Source of the DNA: Uruburuella suis
Lineage (GTDB): Bacteria > Pseudomonadota > Gammaproteobacteria > Burkholderiales > Neisseriaceae
Reading direction: 5' to 3'
Assembly: GCF_004341385.1 (NCBI RefSeq)
Contig: NZ_SLXE01000008.1
Coordinates: 1-45,958 of the forward strand
Length of the DNA stretch: 45,958 bases
Every line of letters begins with the position of its first letter. Position 1 is the first letter of the stretch. A program made the translations under genes and the position numbers. The notes under the pieces were generated by a model. The model was not told where the DNA came from. It ran no database searches and was given only the letters and a program-made list of their open reading frames with translations. Positions 1 to 8,096 of the stretch are shown in pieces.

Positions 1-368
1 GCCAGCAGGATATGCTCGCGGGTTTGCGGCATGGGGCCGTCAGCGGCCGAGCACACCAAAATCGCGCCATCCATTTGGGCAGCACCGGTAATCATGTTTT
101 TTACGTAGTCGGCGTGACCCGGGCAGTCTACGTGGGCGTAGTGGCGGCCGTCGGTTTCATATTCTACGTGTGAGGTATTGATGGTGATGCCGCGGGCTTT
201 TTCTTCCGGGGCATTGTCGATTTGGTCGTAGGCTTTGGCCGCGCCACCGAATTTTTTAGACAAAATGGTGGTCAATGCTGCGGTCAATGTGGTTTTACCA
301 TGGTCAACGTGACCGATGGTGCCAACGTTTACGTGCGGTTTGTTCCGCGCGAATTTCTCTTTAGCCAT
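1..368 (-). CDS. tuf: Elongation factor Tu, N-terminal part (cut by window edge)
   Basis: EF-Tu carries aminoacyl-tRNA to the ribosomal A site as a GTP complex. Only the first 122 residues are in the window, covering much of the G domain: the P-loop GHVDHGKT at 19-26, the switch I motif RGITI at 59-63 and DCPGH at 81-85, all matching the family consensus and numbering. The ATG at 366-368 follows a ribosome site AGGAAG about 8 bases upstream. Three tRNA genes lie directly upstream on the same strand, the arrangement of the enterobacterial tufB operon, so EF-Tu is probably read from the tRNA promoter at 723-751. Many Neisseriaceae carry two tuf copies; which one this is cannot be told here. Confidence 0.98.
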   Translation of the reverse strand, partial: MAKEKFARNKPHVNVGTIGHVDHGKTTLTAALTTILSKKFGGAAKAYDQIDNAPEEKARGITINTSHVEYETDGRHYAHVDCPGHADYVKNMITGAAQMDGAILVCSAADGPMPQTREHILL

Positions 369-420
369 GGCAATTCTTCCTATCCTAAGCTTTAGTTTGG
401 GTTGAAAAATATAATAATGA

Positions 421-495
<75 letters not shown>

Positions 496-515
496 TTAAT
501 TGTGTCATACCTTAA

Positions 516-589
516 TGGAGCGGGTGAAGGGAATCGAACCCTCACCGTAAGCTTGGAAGGCTTCTGCTCTACCATTGAGCTACACCCGC
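516..589 (-). tRNA. tRNA-Gly (TCC anticodon)
   Basis: This is a complete minus-strand cloverleaf with acceptor GCGGGTG/CACCCGC, anticodon loop CTTCCAA (anticodon TCC), T-loop GTTCGATTC and an encoded CCA. It sits between tRNA-Tyr and tRNA-Thr, as in the enterobacterial tyrU-glyT-thrT-tufB order. Confidence 0.96.
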
Positions 590-624
590 ACTTACTTTCT
601 CTGCTCCAATATAAGATTGGATTT

Positions 625-708
625 TGGTGGAGGGAGAAGGATTCGAACCTTCGAAGCTTACGCAACAGATTTACAGTCTGCCCCCTTTGGCCGCTCGGGA
701 ATCCCTCC
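625..708 (-). tRNA. tRNA-Tyr (GTA anticodon)
   Basis: This is a minus-strand tRNA of 84 nt with the long variable arm of class II tRNAs, acceptor GGAGGGA/TCCCTCC, anticodon loop ACTGTAAAT (anticodon GTA), T-loop GTTCGAATC and an encoded CCA. It is the first gene of the tRNA-tuf operon. Confidence 0.96.
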
Positions 709-722
709 AAAAGAGAAACGCA

Positions 723-751
723 ATAGTATAGACCTGATTGCGTTCCGTCAA
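723..751 (-). promoter_or_regulatory. Promoter of the tRNA-Tyr/Gly/Thr-tuf operon
   Basis: On the minus strand TTGACG (746-751) is followed 17 bases later by TACTAT (723-728), or 15 bases later by TATACT (725-730). This puts the transcript start just upstream of tRNA-Tyr. It matches a sigma-70 stable-RNA promoter; the choice of -10 hexamer is uncertain. Confidence 0.65.
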
Positions 752-804
752 GCGCCTTTTTTTATTTTTTTAAAATAAATTTGCAAGGCAATAATTTTAA
801 ATAT

Positions 805-1056
805 TTATTTTTCCGCAACAAGGCGTTCGTATTTAGCTTGCAGCTCATCCGGGCTTTCAGGATGCTCTTCATCAATCAAAATACAGTCCACCGGGCACAC
901 CTGCTGGCATTGCGGCTCGTCATAGTGGCCGACGCACTGGGTGCACAGATTGGGATTGATTTCATAAATCTCTTCGCCTTGATAAATGGCATCGTTCGGG
1001 CATTCCGGCTCGCAGACATCGCAGTTGATGCACTCATCGGTAATAAAGAGTGACAT
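805..1056 (-). CDS. YfhL-family 2x[4Fe-4S] ferredoxin
   Basis: This small cytoplasmic electron carrier has 83 residues. The first cluster motif is C9-x2-C12-x2-C15-x3-C19-P. The second is C38-x2-C41-x8-C50-x3-C54-P, with C58 nearby. The eight-residue insert and the tail ending in VAEK are typical of the YfhL/Alvin-type ferredoxins. Its redox partner cannot be told from the sequence. An extended -10 promoter lies at 1098-1103. Downstream, 709-804 is AT-rich with no further gene. Confidence 0.93.
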   Translation of the reverse strand: MSLFITDECINCDVCEPECPNDAIYQGEEIYEINPNLCTQCVGHYDEPQCQQVCPVDCILIDEEHPESPDELQAKYERLVAEK

Positions 1057-1097
1057 TGCTTTTCCTTTATGTGTGTGTTCAAAACCGTTAACGGCGA

Positions 1098-1103
1098 ATT
1101 ATA
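1098..1103 (-). promoter_or_regulatory. Probable extended -10 promoter of the ferredoxin gene
   Basis: On the minus strand a perfect TATAAT is preceded by TGT, an extended -10 element, about 40 bases upstream of the start codon. The -35 match is weak. Confidence 0.45.
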
Positions 1104-1171
1104 ACATAATCTGTTTTGCCGGCAGCGGCTTTATCATCCTTTGCACTTTGAGAATAATTCTTAAATCTTTT

Positions 1172-1735
1172 TTATTCAGCCACTTGGCTATAGAGCAATA
1201 ATTCAAACCTACTCATGCCGGCTTTGCCTTCCCGATAGGGAAGCAGCCCGGCCGGCCGCTCGGGCAACTTGCCGGCTTCCACATAAACCATCGCGCCGTG
1301 ATTCAGACGGCCTGCCAATAAATCAAACAGTTGCGGCCATTGCTGCCAAGCAAACGGCGGATCTAAAAACACTACATCAAAGTGCTGTTGCGTTTGATTT
1401 AAATAAGTCAGACCGTCTGAACACACAATCTCAACTTGCGGCAAGGTTAGCGTATGCGCCGCCTGTTGCAATGAACGAGCGGTTTGGCGGTTGCTTTCCA
1501 CCATCACCACTTTAGCAGCTCGGCGCGAAGCCGCCTCCAGCCCCAATGCACCGCTGCCGGCAAACAGATCCAGCACGTTTTTGCCGGTTAAATCCTGCCC
1601 CAGCCAATTAAACACTTTCTCGCGCACCATGTCGGGCGTGGGGCGCAAGCCTTCGGCATCGGCAAAACCCAGCTTACGGCCGCGGTGCGTGCCGCCGATG
1701 ATGCGCACTTGGTTTTGATGTTTATTGTGTTTCAT
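1172..1735 (-). CDS. rsmD: 16S rRNA (guanine966-N2)-methyltransferase
   Basis: RsmD methylates N2 of G966 of 16S rRNA using S-adenosylmethionine. The 187-residue length is typical. Visible are the N-terminal GGTHRGRKL motif (14-22), the SAM-binding LDLFAGSGALG (55-65) and the catalytic DPPF motif (125-128) of class I N2-guanine methyltransferases. It starts 59 bases downstream of the topA stop and is separated from it by a DUS-type hairpin, so it probably has its own promoter. Confidence 0.95.
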   Translation of the reverse strand: MKHNKHQNQVRIIGGTHRGRKLGFADAEGLRPTPDMVREKVFNWLGQDLTGKNVLDLFAGSGALGLEAASRRAAKVVMVESNRQTARSLQQAAHTLTLPQVEIVCSDGLTYLNQTQQHFDVVFLDPPFAWQQWPQLFDLLAGRLNHGAMVYVEAGKLPERPAGLLPYREGKAGMSRFELLLYSQVAE

Positions 1736-1759
1736 TTATTTTGCTCATTCATATAAAAC

Positions 1760-1793
1760 AAGGCCGTCTGAAAGTATTTTCAGACGGCCTTTT
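1760..1793 (-). terminator. DUS inverted-repeat terminator after topA
   Basis: Two DUS in opposite orientation (AGGCCGTCTGAAA and its complement) form a near-perfect stem with a tiny loop. On the minus strand the stem is followed by TTGTTTTAT. DUS pairs doing duty as terminators are well known in Neisseria. Confidence 0.75.
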
Positions 1794-1794
1794 A

Positions 1795-4107
1795 TCACGC
1801 TTCGTCCGTTTTTGCGCCTTTCGGTGCCGGCGGTTCGATTTGCTCTTTCCAGCCGCATTCTTTTTGCGGACACACTTTTTCTACGCCCCAGCGTTTGGTG
1901 GTTTTGATGGTGAGCACCGGCCAGCCGCAGTTGGGGCAGGTTTCGGCAATCGGCGGGTTCCAGGTGGCGTAGTTGCAGTCGGGGTAGGTGTTGCAGCTGT
2001 AAAACAGCTTACCGTAGCGGCTTTTGCGCTCGATCAGCTGGCCTTTTTTGCATTGCGGGCAGCCTACGCCGGTGTCTTTGGGCGGCTCGAGCGGCTCGAT
2101 ATGTTTGCATTTCGGGTAGTTGGCGCAGCCGATAAATTTGCCGTAACGTCCTTTTTTATACACCAGCTGGCCACCGTCTTTGGGACAGAAACGGCCTTCG
2201 ACTATGGTCGGCTCTTCGGCTTCTTTGGCCGCGTCTTCGGCGGTTTCGCCCACATTGCGGGTGTAGTCGCAATCGGGGTAGCCCGAGCAGGCGATAAAGC
2301 GGCCGCGTTTGCCGAATTTGATTTGCAGCTTGTGGTTGCCGCATTTGGGGCAGATTTCTTCCAGCTCTTCGGTGGTGATTTTGGCGCGCTCTATGCCTTC
2401 TTTTTCTTTCACCTGCTTATCGAAGCCTTTCCAAAACTGGCTCATCACCGGCACCCATTGGCGCTTGCCGCTGGCAATGTCGTCGAGCTGGTCTTCGAGC
2501 TTGGCGGTGAAATGGTAATCGACGTATTGGGCAAAATGCTCGGTGAGGAATTTGTTGACAATATCGCCGGTGTCGGTGGGCATAAAGCGTTTTTGCTCAA
2601 GGGTGACGTATTCGCGGTCTTTGAGCGTGGAAATAATGCTAGCATAGGTGGACGGGCGGCCGATGCCGAATTCTTCCAACGCTTTCACCAACGTGGCTTC
2701 GTTGTAGCGCGGCGGCGGGCTGGTGAAGTGTTGCTCGCCGTAGAGCGCATCCACGGGCAGCACTTCGCCCTCTTTCATTTCGGGCAGTTTTTTGTTGTCT
2801 TCGTCTTCGTCGCTCTCATCGGTGCCCTCTTCATACACACTCAGAAAGCCGGCAAAGGTCTGCACTTGGCCGGTGACGCGGAAAATGCCCTCGCCCATGG
2901 CGATATCGACGGTGGTTTGGTCGAATTTGGCCGGCGTCATTTGGCAGGCCACGGTGCGCTGCCAAATCATTTGGTAAAGCTTGAATTGGTCGGCGCTCAA
3001 AAACGGTTTCACGCTCTCGGGCGTGCGGTATACGGAAGTCGGGCGGATGGCTTCATGCGCTTCTTGGGCGTTTTTGGATTTGGTTTTGTATTGCTTGGCC
3101 GATGCGGGCAGATAATCTTTGCCGATTTTGTTTTCGATATAGTGGCGGATTTCGGTGAGCGCTTCGTCGGAAAGGGTCACGCTGTCGGTACGCATATAGG
3201 TAATCAAGCCGATAGCGCCCTGTCCCACATCGATGCCTTCATACAATTGCTGCGCGGTGCGCATGGTGCGGTCGGTGGTCATGCCCAGCTTGCGCACGGC
3301 ATCTTGCTGCATGGTGGAGGTGGTGAACGGCGCGGCGGGGTTGCGGCTGCGCTTTTTCTTCTCTACGGCGGCCACTTGCGCTTCTTTACCTTCCAATGCT
3401 TTCAACACATCGGCTTGCGATGTTTCATCGGGCAGGGAAAATTGCTCGAGCTTGTCGCCTTTGTATTGAATCAGCTTGGCGGTGAATTTGCTGCGGCCTT
3501 TGTGGCTGTCGAGATGCAGCGTCCAGTATTCCTGCGTTTCAAAAGCGCGGATTTCGTTTTCGCGCTCGCAAATCAGGCGCAGAGCAGGGCTTTGCACGCG
3601 GCCGGCGCTCAAGCCGCGGCGGATTTTTTTCCACAACAAGGGCGACAAATTGAAGCCGACCAGATAATCGAGCGCGCGCCGCGCCTGCTGGGCATCAACC
3701 AGATTCACTTCCAGCGCGCGCGGATGGGCGATGGCATCGAGCACGGCATTTTTGGTGATTTCGTGAAACACCACCCGCTGCGGCTTGAGGTTTTTCAGGC
3801 CGCGTTTGGATTTCAAAATTTCCTGCAAATGCCATGAAATGGCTTCGCCTTCTCTATCCGGGTCAGTGGCGAGATAAAGGTTTTCCGCTTCTTTGGCGGC
3901 GGCCACGATGGCATCGACGTGTTTGATGTTGCGCGCCACCAGCTCGTATTTCATGGCGAAATCGTTATCGGGGTCGACAGCGCCGTTTTTCGGCACCAAA
4001 TCGCGTACATGGCCGTAGGAGGCTAAAATTTCAAACTCGCTGCCCAGGTATTTTTTCAGCGTTTTGGCTTTGGAAGGCGACTCGACAATCAAGAGGTTTT
4101 TGGCCAT
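1795..4107 (-). CDS. topA: DNA topoisomerase I (type IA)
   Basis: TopA relaxes negative supercoils by passing one strand through a transient nick. The 770-residue protein shows the Toprim domain at the N-terminus (LLIVESPSKAKT at 5-16, acidic DPDREGE at 82-88) and the catalytic tyrosine in LITYMRTDS (Tyr304). At the C-terminus, beyond about residue 590, four zinc-ribbon type CxxC or CxxD/G-containing repeats bind single-stranded DNA. Start ATG at 4107, stop at 1795. It lies downstream of dprA-smg on the same strand, a conserved gammaproteobacterial and betaproteobacterial neighbourhood. A 213-base gap containing a repeat separates it from smg, so it is probably transcribed independently. Confidence 0.97.
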   Translation of the reverse strand: MAKNLLIVESPSKAKTLKKYLGSEFEILASYGHVRDLVPKNGAVDPDNDFAMKYELVARNIKHVDAIVAAAKEAENLYLATDPDREGEAISWHLQEILKSKRGLKNLKPQRVVFHEITKNAVLDAIAHPRALEVNLVDAQQARRALDYLVGFNLSPLLWKKIRRGLSAGRVQSPALRLICERENEIRAFETQEYWTLHLDSHKGRSKFTAKLIQYKGDKLEQFSLPDETSQADVLKALEGKEAQVAAVEKKKRSRNPAAPFTTSTMQQDAVRKLGMTTDRTMRTAQQLYEGIDVGQGAIGLITYMRTDSVTLSDEALTEIRHYIENKIGKDYLPASAKQYKTKSKNAQEAHEAIRPTSVYRTPESVKPFLSADQFKLYQMIWQRTVACQMTPAKFDQTTVDIAMGEGIFRVTGQVQTFAGFLSVYEEGTDESDEDEDNKKLPEMKEGEVLPVDALYGEQHFTSPPPRYNEATLVKALEEFGIGRPSTYASIISTLKDREYVTLEQKRFMPTDTGDIVNKFLTEHFAQYVDYHFTAKLEDQLDDIASGKRQWVPVMSQFWKGFDKQVKEKEGIERAKITTEELEEICPKCGNHKLQIKFGKRGRFIACSGYPDCDYTRNVGETAEDAAKEAEEPTIVEGRFCPKDGGQLVYKKGRYGKFIGCANYPKCKHIEPLEPPKDTGVGCPQCKKGQLIERKSRYGKLFYSCNTYPDCNYATWNPPIAETCPNCGWPVLTIKTTKRWGVEKVCPQKECGWKEQIEPPAPKGAKTDEA

Positions 4108-4158
4108 ATCCGTTCTCTATGAATATATTGGGTTGGGATTCAGACGGCCTGTTTTCCA

Positions 4159-4225
4159 AGGCCTATTCATCATTTATCTCACGGCAATCTTTTAGCGCGG
4201 GATGAATGGCAAACAGAGCCTATAG
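4159..4225. repeat. Palindromic repeat family H, diverged copy
   Basis: This 67-bp imperfect inverted repeat between topA and smg has outer arms AGGCCTATTCATCATTTATC and GATGAATGGCAAACAGAGCC. It aligns with the better-preserved copy at 39169-39236 and the compact copy at 27453-27495. No open frame spans it. Confidence 0.6.
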
Positions 4226-4270
4226 GCCGTCTGAACAGATGTGTTGCTCAAATTTATTTGTTTTTATGAA

Positions 4271-4299
4271 TGCCGTCTGAACGTTTTCAGACGGCCTTT
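4271..4299. terminator. DUS hairpin between smg and topA
   Basis: An ATGCCGTCTGAA (the AT form of the DUS) faces a complementary DUS with a 2-4 base loop, just downstream of the smg stop. The T-run is on the plus strand side, so termination of minus-strand smg would rely on the stem alone. The rest of 4108-4320 holds only isolated DUS and the repeat at 4159. Confidence 0.5.
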
Positions 4300-4320
4300 T
4301 TATCTTTCACATATTTGCCA

Positions 4321-4785
4321 TCAATGCATGGTGGACACGCCGTGCAGCGCCATCATCAAATCATCGCCGATCAACACCGGCAGCTCCGATTTGTGTGCCC
4401 ACAACACCAGCAAGGTGAGCACTTTGGCCATATCCACCGTGATTTCGTCAGGCGGCATGTGCAGCAGAGCGTGTATGACGAATTCGCGCTGCTCGCCGTT
4501 GATGGCATCGGCATTTTCCAGAAAATGCAGCAGGCCGATCACTTCTTGCGGCAAGGCATCTTGCTCTTCGGGCGTATACACCCGCAAAGCATCGCTGCGG
4601 TAAGCCTGCACCGCAGATTCTTCGTTATCAGACAACACCGCCAACAACATCAGCGCGTTGTTGATCTGCACATCGTCAAAGCCGACATCTTCCAAAATCT
4701 GCCCTAAATCGTCCGGCGGCGGGCAGTCGTCGAAATCTTGATAGTGCTCGATTAAAAAGGCGATGACTTCTGCCATTTCGGCCAT
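4321..4785 (-). CDS. smg: Smg family protein (DUF494)
   Basis: This acidic 154-residue cytoplasmic protein belongs to the Smg/DUF494 family, found next to dprA and topA in many proteobacteria; its biochemical role is not established. The family N-terminus (AEVIAFLIEHYQDFDDCPPP) is clear. I place the start at 4785 because a strong GAAGGAA lies about 7 bases upstream. An ATG at 4800, directly after the dprA stop, would give five more residues but has no spaced ribosome site of its own. The tight junction says it is co-transcribed with dprA. Confidence 0.9.
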   Translation of the reverse strand: MAEMAEVIAFLIEHYQDFDDCPPPDDLGQILEDVGFDDVQINNALMLLAVLSDNEESAVQAYRSDALRVYTPEEQDALPQEVIGLLHFLENADAINGEQREFVIHALLHMPPDEITVDMAKVLTLLVLWAHKSELPVLIGDDLMMALHGVSTMH

Positions 4786-4800
4786 GATGGGTTCCTTCAT

Positions 4801-5982
4801 TTATGCTTTCTTTTTGATTCGTTGGTAGCGGCCGCCTGTCATGGCGGCGATTTGGCCGTCAAGCTCCAGCTCGAGCAGCCTAGCATACACATCTGCTGCC
4901 GGCAGACCCAAGCTTTGCGCCAGGCTGTCGGGGTGCACCGGGTCGTAGCCCATGGCTGCGAGCAGCTCATCTTTCCCGCTTTCATCCATCGTTTCAGACG
5001 GCCTCTCGGCTGTTTGAAGCGGCTCGGTTGCATCTGCGGCTGAGCTTTCGTTGCGCTCTTTATATATAGAATATGATGACAAGGGCGCTTTTTGCAACAG
5101 TTGCGGACATTCTTGCAAAATATCGTCGAGGCATTCCACCAATTTTGCGCCCTCTTTAATCAGCTTGTGACAGCCTTTGCTGTGCGGATTATCAATCGAG
5201 CCGGGCACGGCCATCACCTCGCGCCCCATTTCTGCGGCCAGCCTGGCCGTGATCAGCGAGCCGGATTCGGGTGCGGCTTCCACCACCAGCACGGCTTGCG
5301 CCAAAGCGGCGATAATGCGGTTGCGACGCGGAAAATTGCCGGCCAAAGGACGGGTGTCGAGCGGGAATTCACTCACAATCAGGCCGCGTTCGGCAATTTG
5401 GTAGGCCAGATTTTTGTTGGCCGGCGGGTAAATGCGGTCGATGCCCGTGCCCCACACCGCAATCGTGCCGCCCGCACCGGCCAATGCACCCTGATGCGCC
5501 GCCGCATCGATGCCGGCCGCCATGCCCGACACCACGGCAATTTCCTGCTCGCTGATGGCTTCGCCGAAATCGCGGGCAATGCGCAAGGCTTGCGGCGTGG
5601 CATGACGGCTGCCCACCACAGCCACCGCCGGCCGTTGCAGCAAGGCGGTATTGCCGCGCAAAAACAACACCGGCGGCGGTGTGATGCCCTCGGTGAGCAT
5701 GAGCGGGAAATCTTCATCGCTCAGCAGCATTAAGCGGCAATCGGGCTGCGCTTCCCAATTCAGCGCTGCTTCCACCGCTTTCAAGGCCAAAGGATTATCG
5801 CGCCCCCAATCGCGCAAGGCCTGCTTTTGGCACAATAGTCCGCGCACGGCATCCACAGGCGCGGCCAGCGCGGCACGGGCGCTGCCGAAATGCCGGTGCA
5901 GCGCCAAAAAGCTTTCTGCGCCGATATAAGGCGTGAATGCCAGTTGCAGCCAAGCCAAACGCTCGTGTTCATTCCTCTCCAT
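4801..5982 (-). CDS. dprA: DNA-processing protein DprA
   Basis: DprA binds incoming single-stranded DNA and loads RecA during natural transformation. The 393-residue protein has an N-terminal helical domain (about 1-80). Its Rossmann-like core carries VGSR (123-126), SGMAAGID (152-159) and FPRRNRII (217-224). After a polar linker (about 295-330) comes a C-terminal winged-helix domain, as in other proteobacterial DprA. The linker contains an in-frame DUS complement (4990-5001, read as RPSET) and a small AT-rich patch (5058-5076). It is first in a dprA-smg unit. Its presence fits the DUS-rich genome of a naturally competent bacterium. Confidence 0.96.
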   Translation of the reverse strand: MERNEHERLAWLQLAFTPYIGAESFLALHRHFGSARAALAAPVDAVRGLLCQKQALRDWGRDNPLALKAVEAALNWEAQPDCRLMLLSDEDFPLMLTEGITPPPVLFLRGNTALLQRPAVAVVGSRHATPQALRIARDFGEAISEQEIAVVSGMAAGIDAAAHQGALAGAGGTIAVWGTGIDRIYPPANKNLAYQIAERGLIVSEFPLDTRPLAGNFPRRNRIIAALAQAVLVVEAAPESGSLITARLAAEMGREVMAVPGSIDNPHSKGCHKLIKEGAKLVECLDDILQECPQLLQKAPLSSYSIYKERNESSAADATEPLQTAERPSETMDESGKDELLAAMGYDPVHPDSLAQSLGLPAADVYARLLELELDGQIAAMTGGRYQRIKKKA

Positions 5983-6057
5983 TTTCCCCCCCTTAATTTT
6001 ATAGTTTTCTTGGTTATTATTTCATCTTATGACAAAATTTTATCTAACACAACACAA

Positions 6058-6091
6058 AGGCCGTCTGAAACCCTGCGTTTCAGACGGCCTG
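6058..6091 (-). terminator. DUS inverted-repeat terminator after the LysM gene
   Basis: AGGCCGTCTGAAA and its complement are separated by eight bases, 22 bases beyond the LysM stop codon. On the minus strand the stem is followed by TTTGTGTT. The remainder of 5983-6112 shows nothing else. Confidence 0.65.
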
Positions 6092-6112
6092 CCCTTCATA
6101 ATGATGCAAACA

Positions 6113-7393
6113 TCAATAAGGATCGATATTGCTGTGGATATTGTATTGGTTAAACTCGTGGCTGTGCGAATCTTGCGGCACATTGGGCGCATGCGGCCTG
6201 TCTTCTGCCATATTGTCCAAATCACGACCCGGCTCGGATGCGGCATCGCCGATGTTGATATTGGTTTTGCTCTCGAGAATAATCGCCGATGCCAGATTTT
6301 CACTGACGCGGTAAACCATGGCCAAGCCGACTTCTTCAGCCGGAATCGACACATATTTCACCACGCTGCGCCGCCCTTTCGCACCCTCTTCCAAATCCAC
6401 CTGCACCTGGCGGCTGCGTTTGTAAAGGCTCAACACCGTGCCTTTTTCCAAGCCCGCCGCTTCGCCACGATTGAGCGTGATGGTTTGAAACTGGCCGGCC
6501 TCGCCGATACCGTCGAAAATCGACACCACTTTGGCATCGATATGGCGGTTGGGCGCATGCGGCATCATGCGGAAGCTGTCGCCTTCATCAGTCATTTTCA
6601 GCAAAAAATCGCCCTTGCGGATTTCCGACACCGCCTCTTCCACCACCATCGGCTGCGCGGTTTGCGTCGGCACTTTCAGCAAAGGATGCTCGCGGGTGTA
6701 ATATTCGCCCTCTGGCAAATAAGCCGCATCTTTCTCGCTGCGCGCATCCAACGCGCTGTTGGTATAAGGCAGCGTGCTCACAATGCCGCTGAACACCACT
6801 TCCTGGCCGAGAAATTTATGCGTATCGGGGTCGACAATATCTTTATTGGCGCGATACACCAAATAGCGCCCCGGCTCTTTGATACCATAAGCATAAACAC
6901 GATCGCCGCGGCTATAAAGCATACGGCTGTCGGGGCCTTCGATTAACTTGGGCGCATCTTGCGTTTGCAATTGAGGAATCACCTGCGGATGCTGCATAAA
7001 CATGCGGTAGAAATTCACATTCACCGTTTGAATGCCGTAGCCGGCAGACATTTCGCGCACGCGCGGCGTGAGCTTCACCACGGGAATGCCGTCTTGATAA
7101 GCGGCCGCACCTTCAAAACCCAGGCGCGGCTGGCCGTTTACATAGCTCAAAGCCAGCACTTGGCCCGGATAAATCAGATGCGGGTTGCGGATTTCGCTGC
7201 GGTTTGCCCCCCAAAGGCGGCTCCACTGCCACGGGCTGTAAAGATAGCGGCCTGAAATTTTCCACAGCGTGTCGCCGGGCTGCACCACATAACGCGCCGG
7301 CGCATCCGGGCGCAACTTGAGCCCTGCGGCCAATGCGGGCATGGAAATTGCCAAGCCAACGGCGCAAAGCAAGGTTATAATACGTTTCTGCAT
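6113..7393 (-). CDS. LysM-domain periplasmic/envelope protein
   Basis: This 426-residue exported protein has a signal peptide at 1-23 (cleavage after PALAA) and one LysM domain at about 34-80 (YVVQPGDTLWKISGRY, ending IYPGQVL), which binds peptidoglycan. The remaining 340 residues have no motif I recognise beyond a beta-rich composition. Homologues with the same layout are widespread in betaproteobacteria and sit near dprA and def, as here, where it is divergent from def. The C-terminus is rich in His, Asn and Asp. Its specific role is unknown. Confidence 0.88.
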   Translation of the reverse strand: MQKRIITLLCAVGLAISMPALAAGLKLRPDAPARYVVQPGDTLWKISGRYLYSPWQWSRLWGANRSEIRNPHLIYPGQVLALSYVNGQPRLGFEGAAAYQDGIPVVKLTPRVREMSAGYGIQTVNVNFYRMFMQHPQVIPQLQTQDAPKLIEGPDSRMLYSRGDRVYAYGIKEPGRYLVYRANKDIVDPDTHKFLGQEVVFSGIVSTLPYTNSALDARSEKDAAYLPEGEYYTREHPLLKVPTQTAQPMVVEEAVSEIRKGDFLLKMTDEGDSFRMMPHAPNRHIDAKVVSIFDGIGEAGQFQTITLNRGEAAGLEKGTVLSLYKRSRQVQVDLEEGAKGRRSVVKYVSIPAEEVGLAMVYRVSENLASAIILESKTNINIGDAASEPGRDLDNMAEDRPHAPNVPQDSHSHEFNQYNIHSNIDPY

Positions 7394-7569
7394 GACGTCC
7401 CCTTGAAAATGATTTGAATTGTCATCAATTTAGTTTAGTAAATAATCAGCAAGCCGCCGCATGGCCGCTTGCCCGCCCCCAATCAATTATCTTTGCATTT
7501 TAACACCGAATATTACCAATATCATAGTTTTAAAGCGCCACACATCACCATTACATAGAGAAACTTAAT

Positions 7570-8073
7570 ATGGCTTTACTCAACATCCTCAAATATCCCG
7601 ACGAGCGCCTGCACACCGTGGCCAAACCCGTGGCGCAGATTGATGAGCGCATTCAAACGCTGGCGGCCGATATGCTGGAAACCATGTATGCCTCGCACGG
7701 CATCGGCTTGGCCGCCACCCAGGTAGACGTGCACGAGCGCGTGGTGGTGATGGATCTCACCGAAGAACACAACGAGCCGCGCGTGTTTATCAACCCCGTG
7801 ATCACCCATAAAGACGGCGAAACCACCTACGAAGAAGGCTGCCTGTCGGTGCCCGGCATTTACGACACCGTCACCCGCGCCGAGCGCGTAACCGTGGAAG
7901 CCTGCAACGAAAAAGGCGAAAAATTCACCCTCGAAGCCGACGGCCTTTTGGCCATCTGCATCCAGCACGAGCTCGACCACCTGCTGGGCAAAGTGTTTGT
8001 GGAATATCTCTCCCCGCTGAAGCAAAACCGCATCAAAACCAAATTAAAAAAACGTGCCAAGCACGATCTATAA
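7570..8073 (+). CDS. def: Peptide deformylase
   Basis: Def removes the formyl group from the N-terminal methionine of new proteins, using a bound metal ion. All three family motifs are intact in 167 residues: GIGLAATQ (44-51), EGCLS (89-93, metal ligand Cys91) and QHELDH (132-137, ligands His133 and His137, catalytic Glu134). It is the first gene of the def-fmt-rsmB run, with fmt starting 23 bases after its stop. The 176-base gap to the divergent LysM gene (7394-7569) must hold both promoters; I see no strong consensus in it. Confidence 0.98.
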   Translation: MALLNILKYPDERLHTVAKPVAQIDERIQTLAADMLETMYASHGIGLAATQVDVHERVVVMDLTEEHNEPRVFINPVITHKDGETTYEEGCLSVPGIYDTVTRAERVTVEACNEKGEKFTLEADGLLAICIQHELDHLLGKVFVEYLSPLKQNRIKTKLKKRAKHDL

Positions 8074-8096
8074 CCTTTTCAGACGGCCTATTAAAT

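Noticed and set aside
1741..3837. A 698-codon open frame on the plus strand
   Set aside because: It is antisense to topA, which has all family motifs. The translated product is low-complexity (F, G, A, H rich), as expected from the mirror of GC-rich codons.
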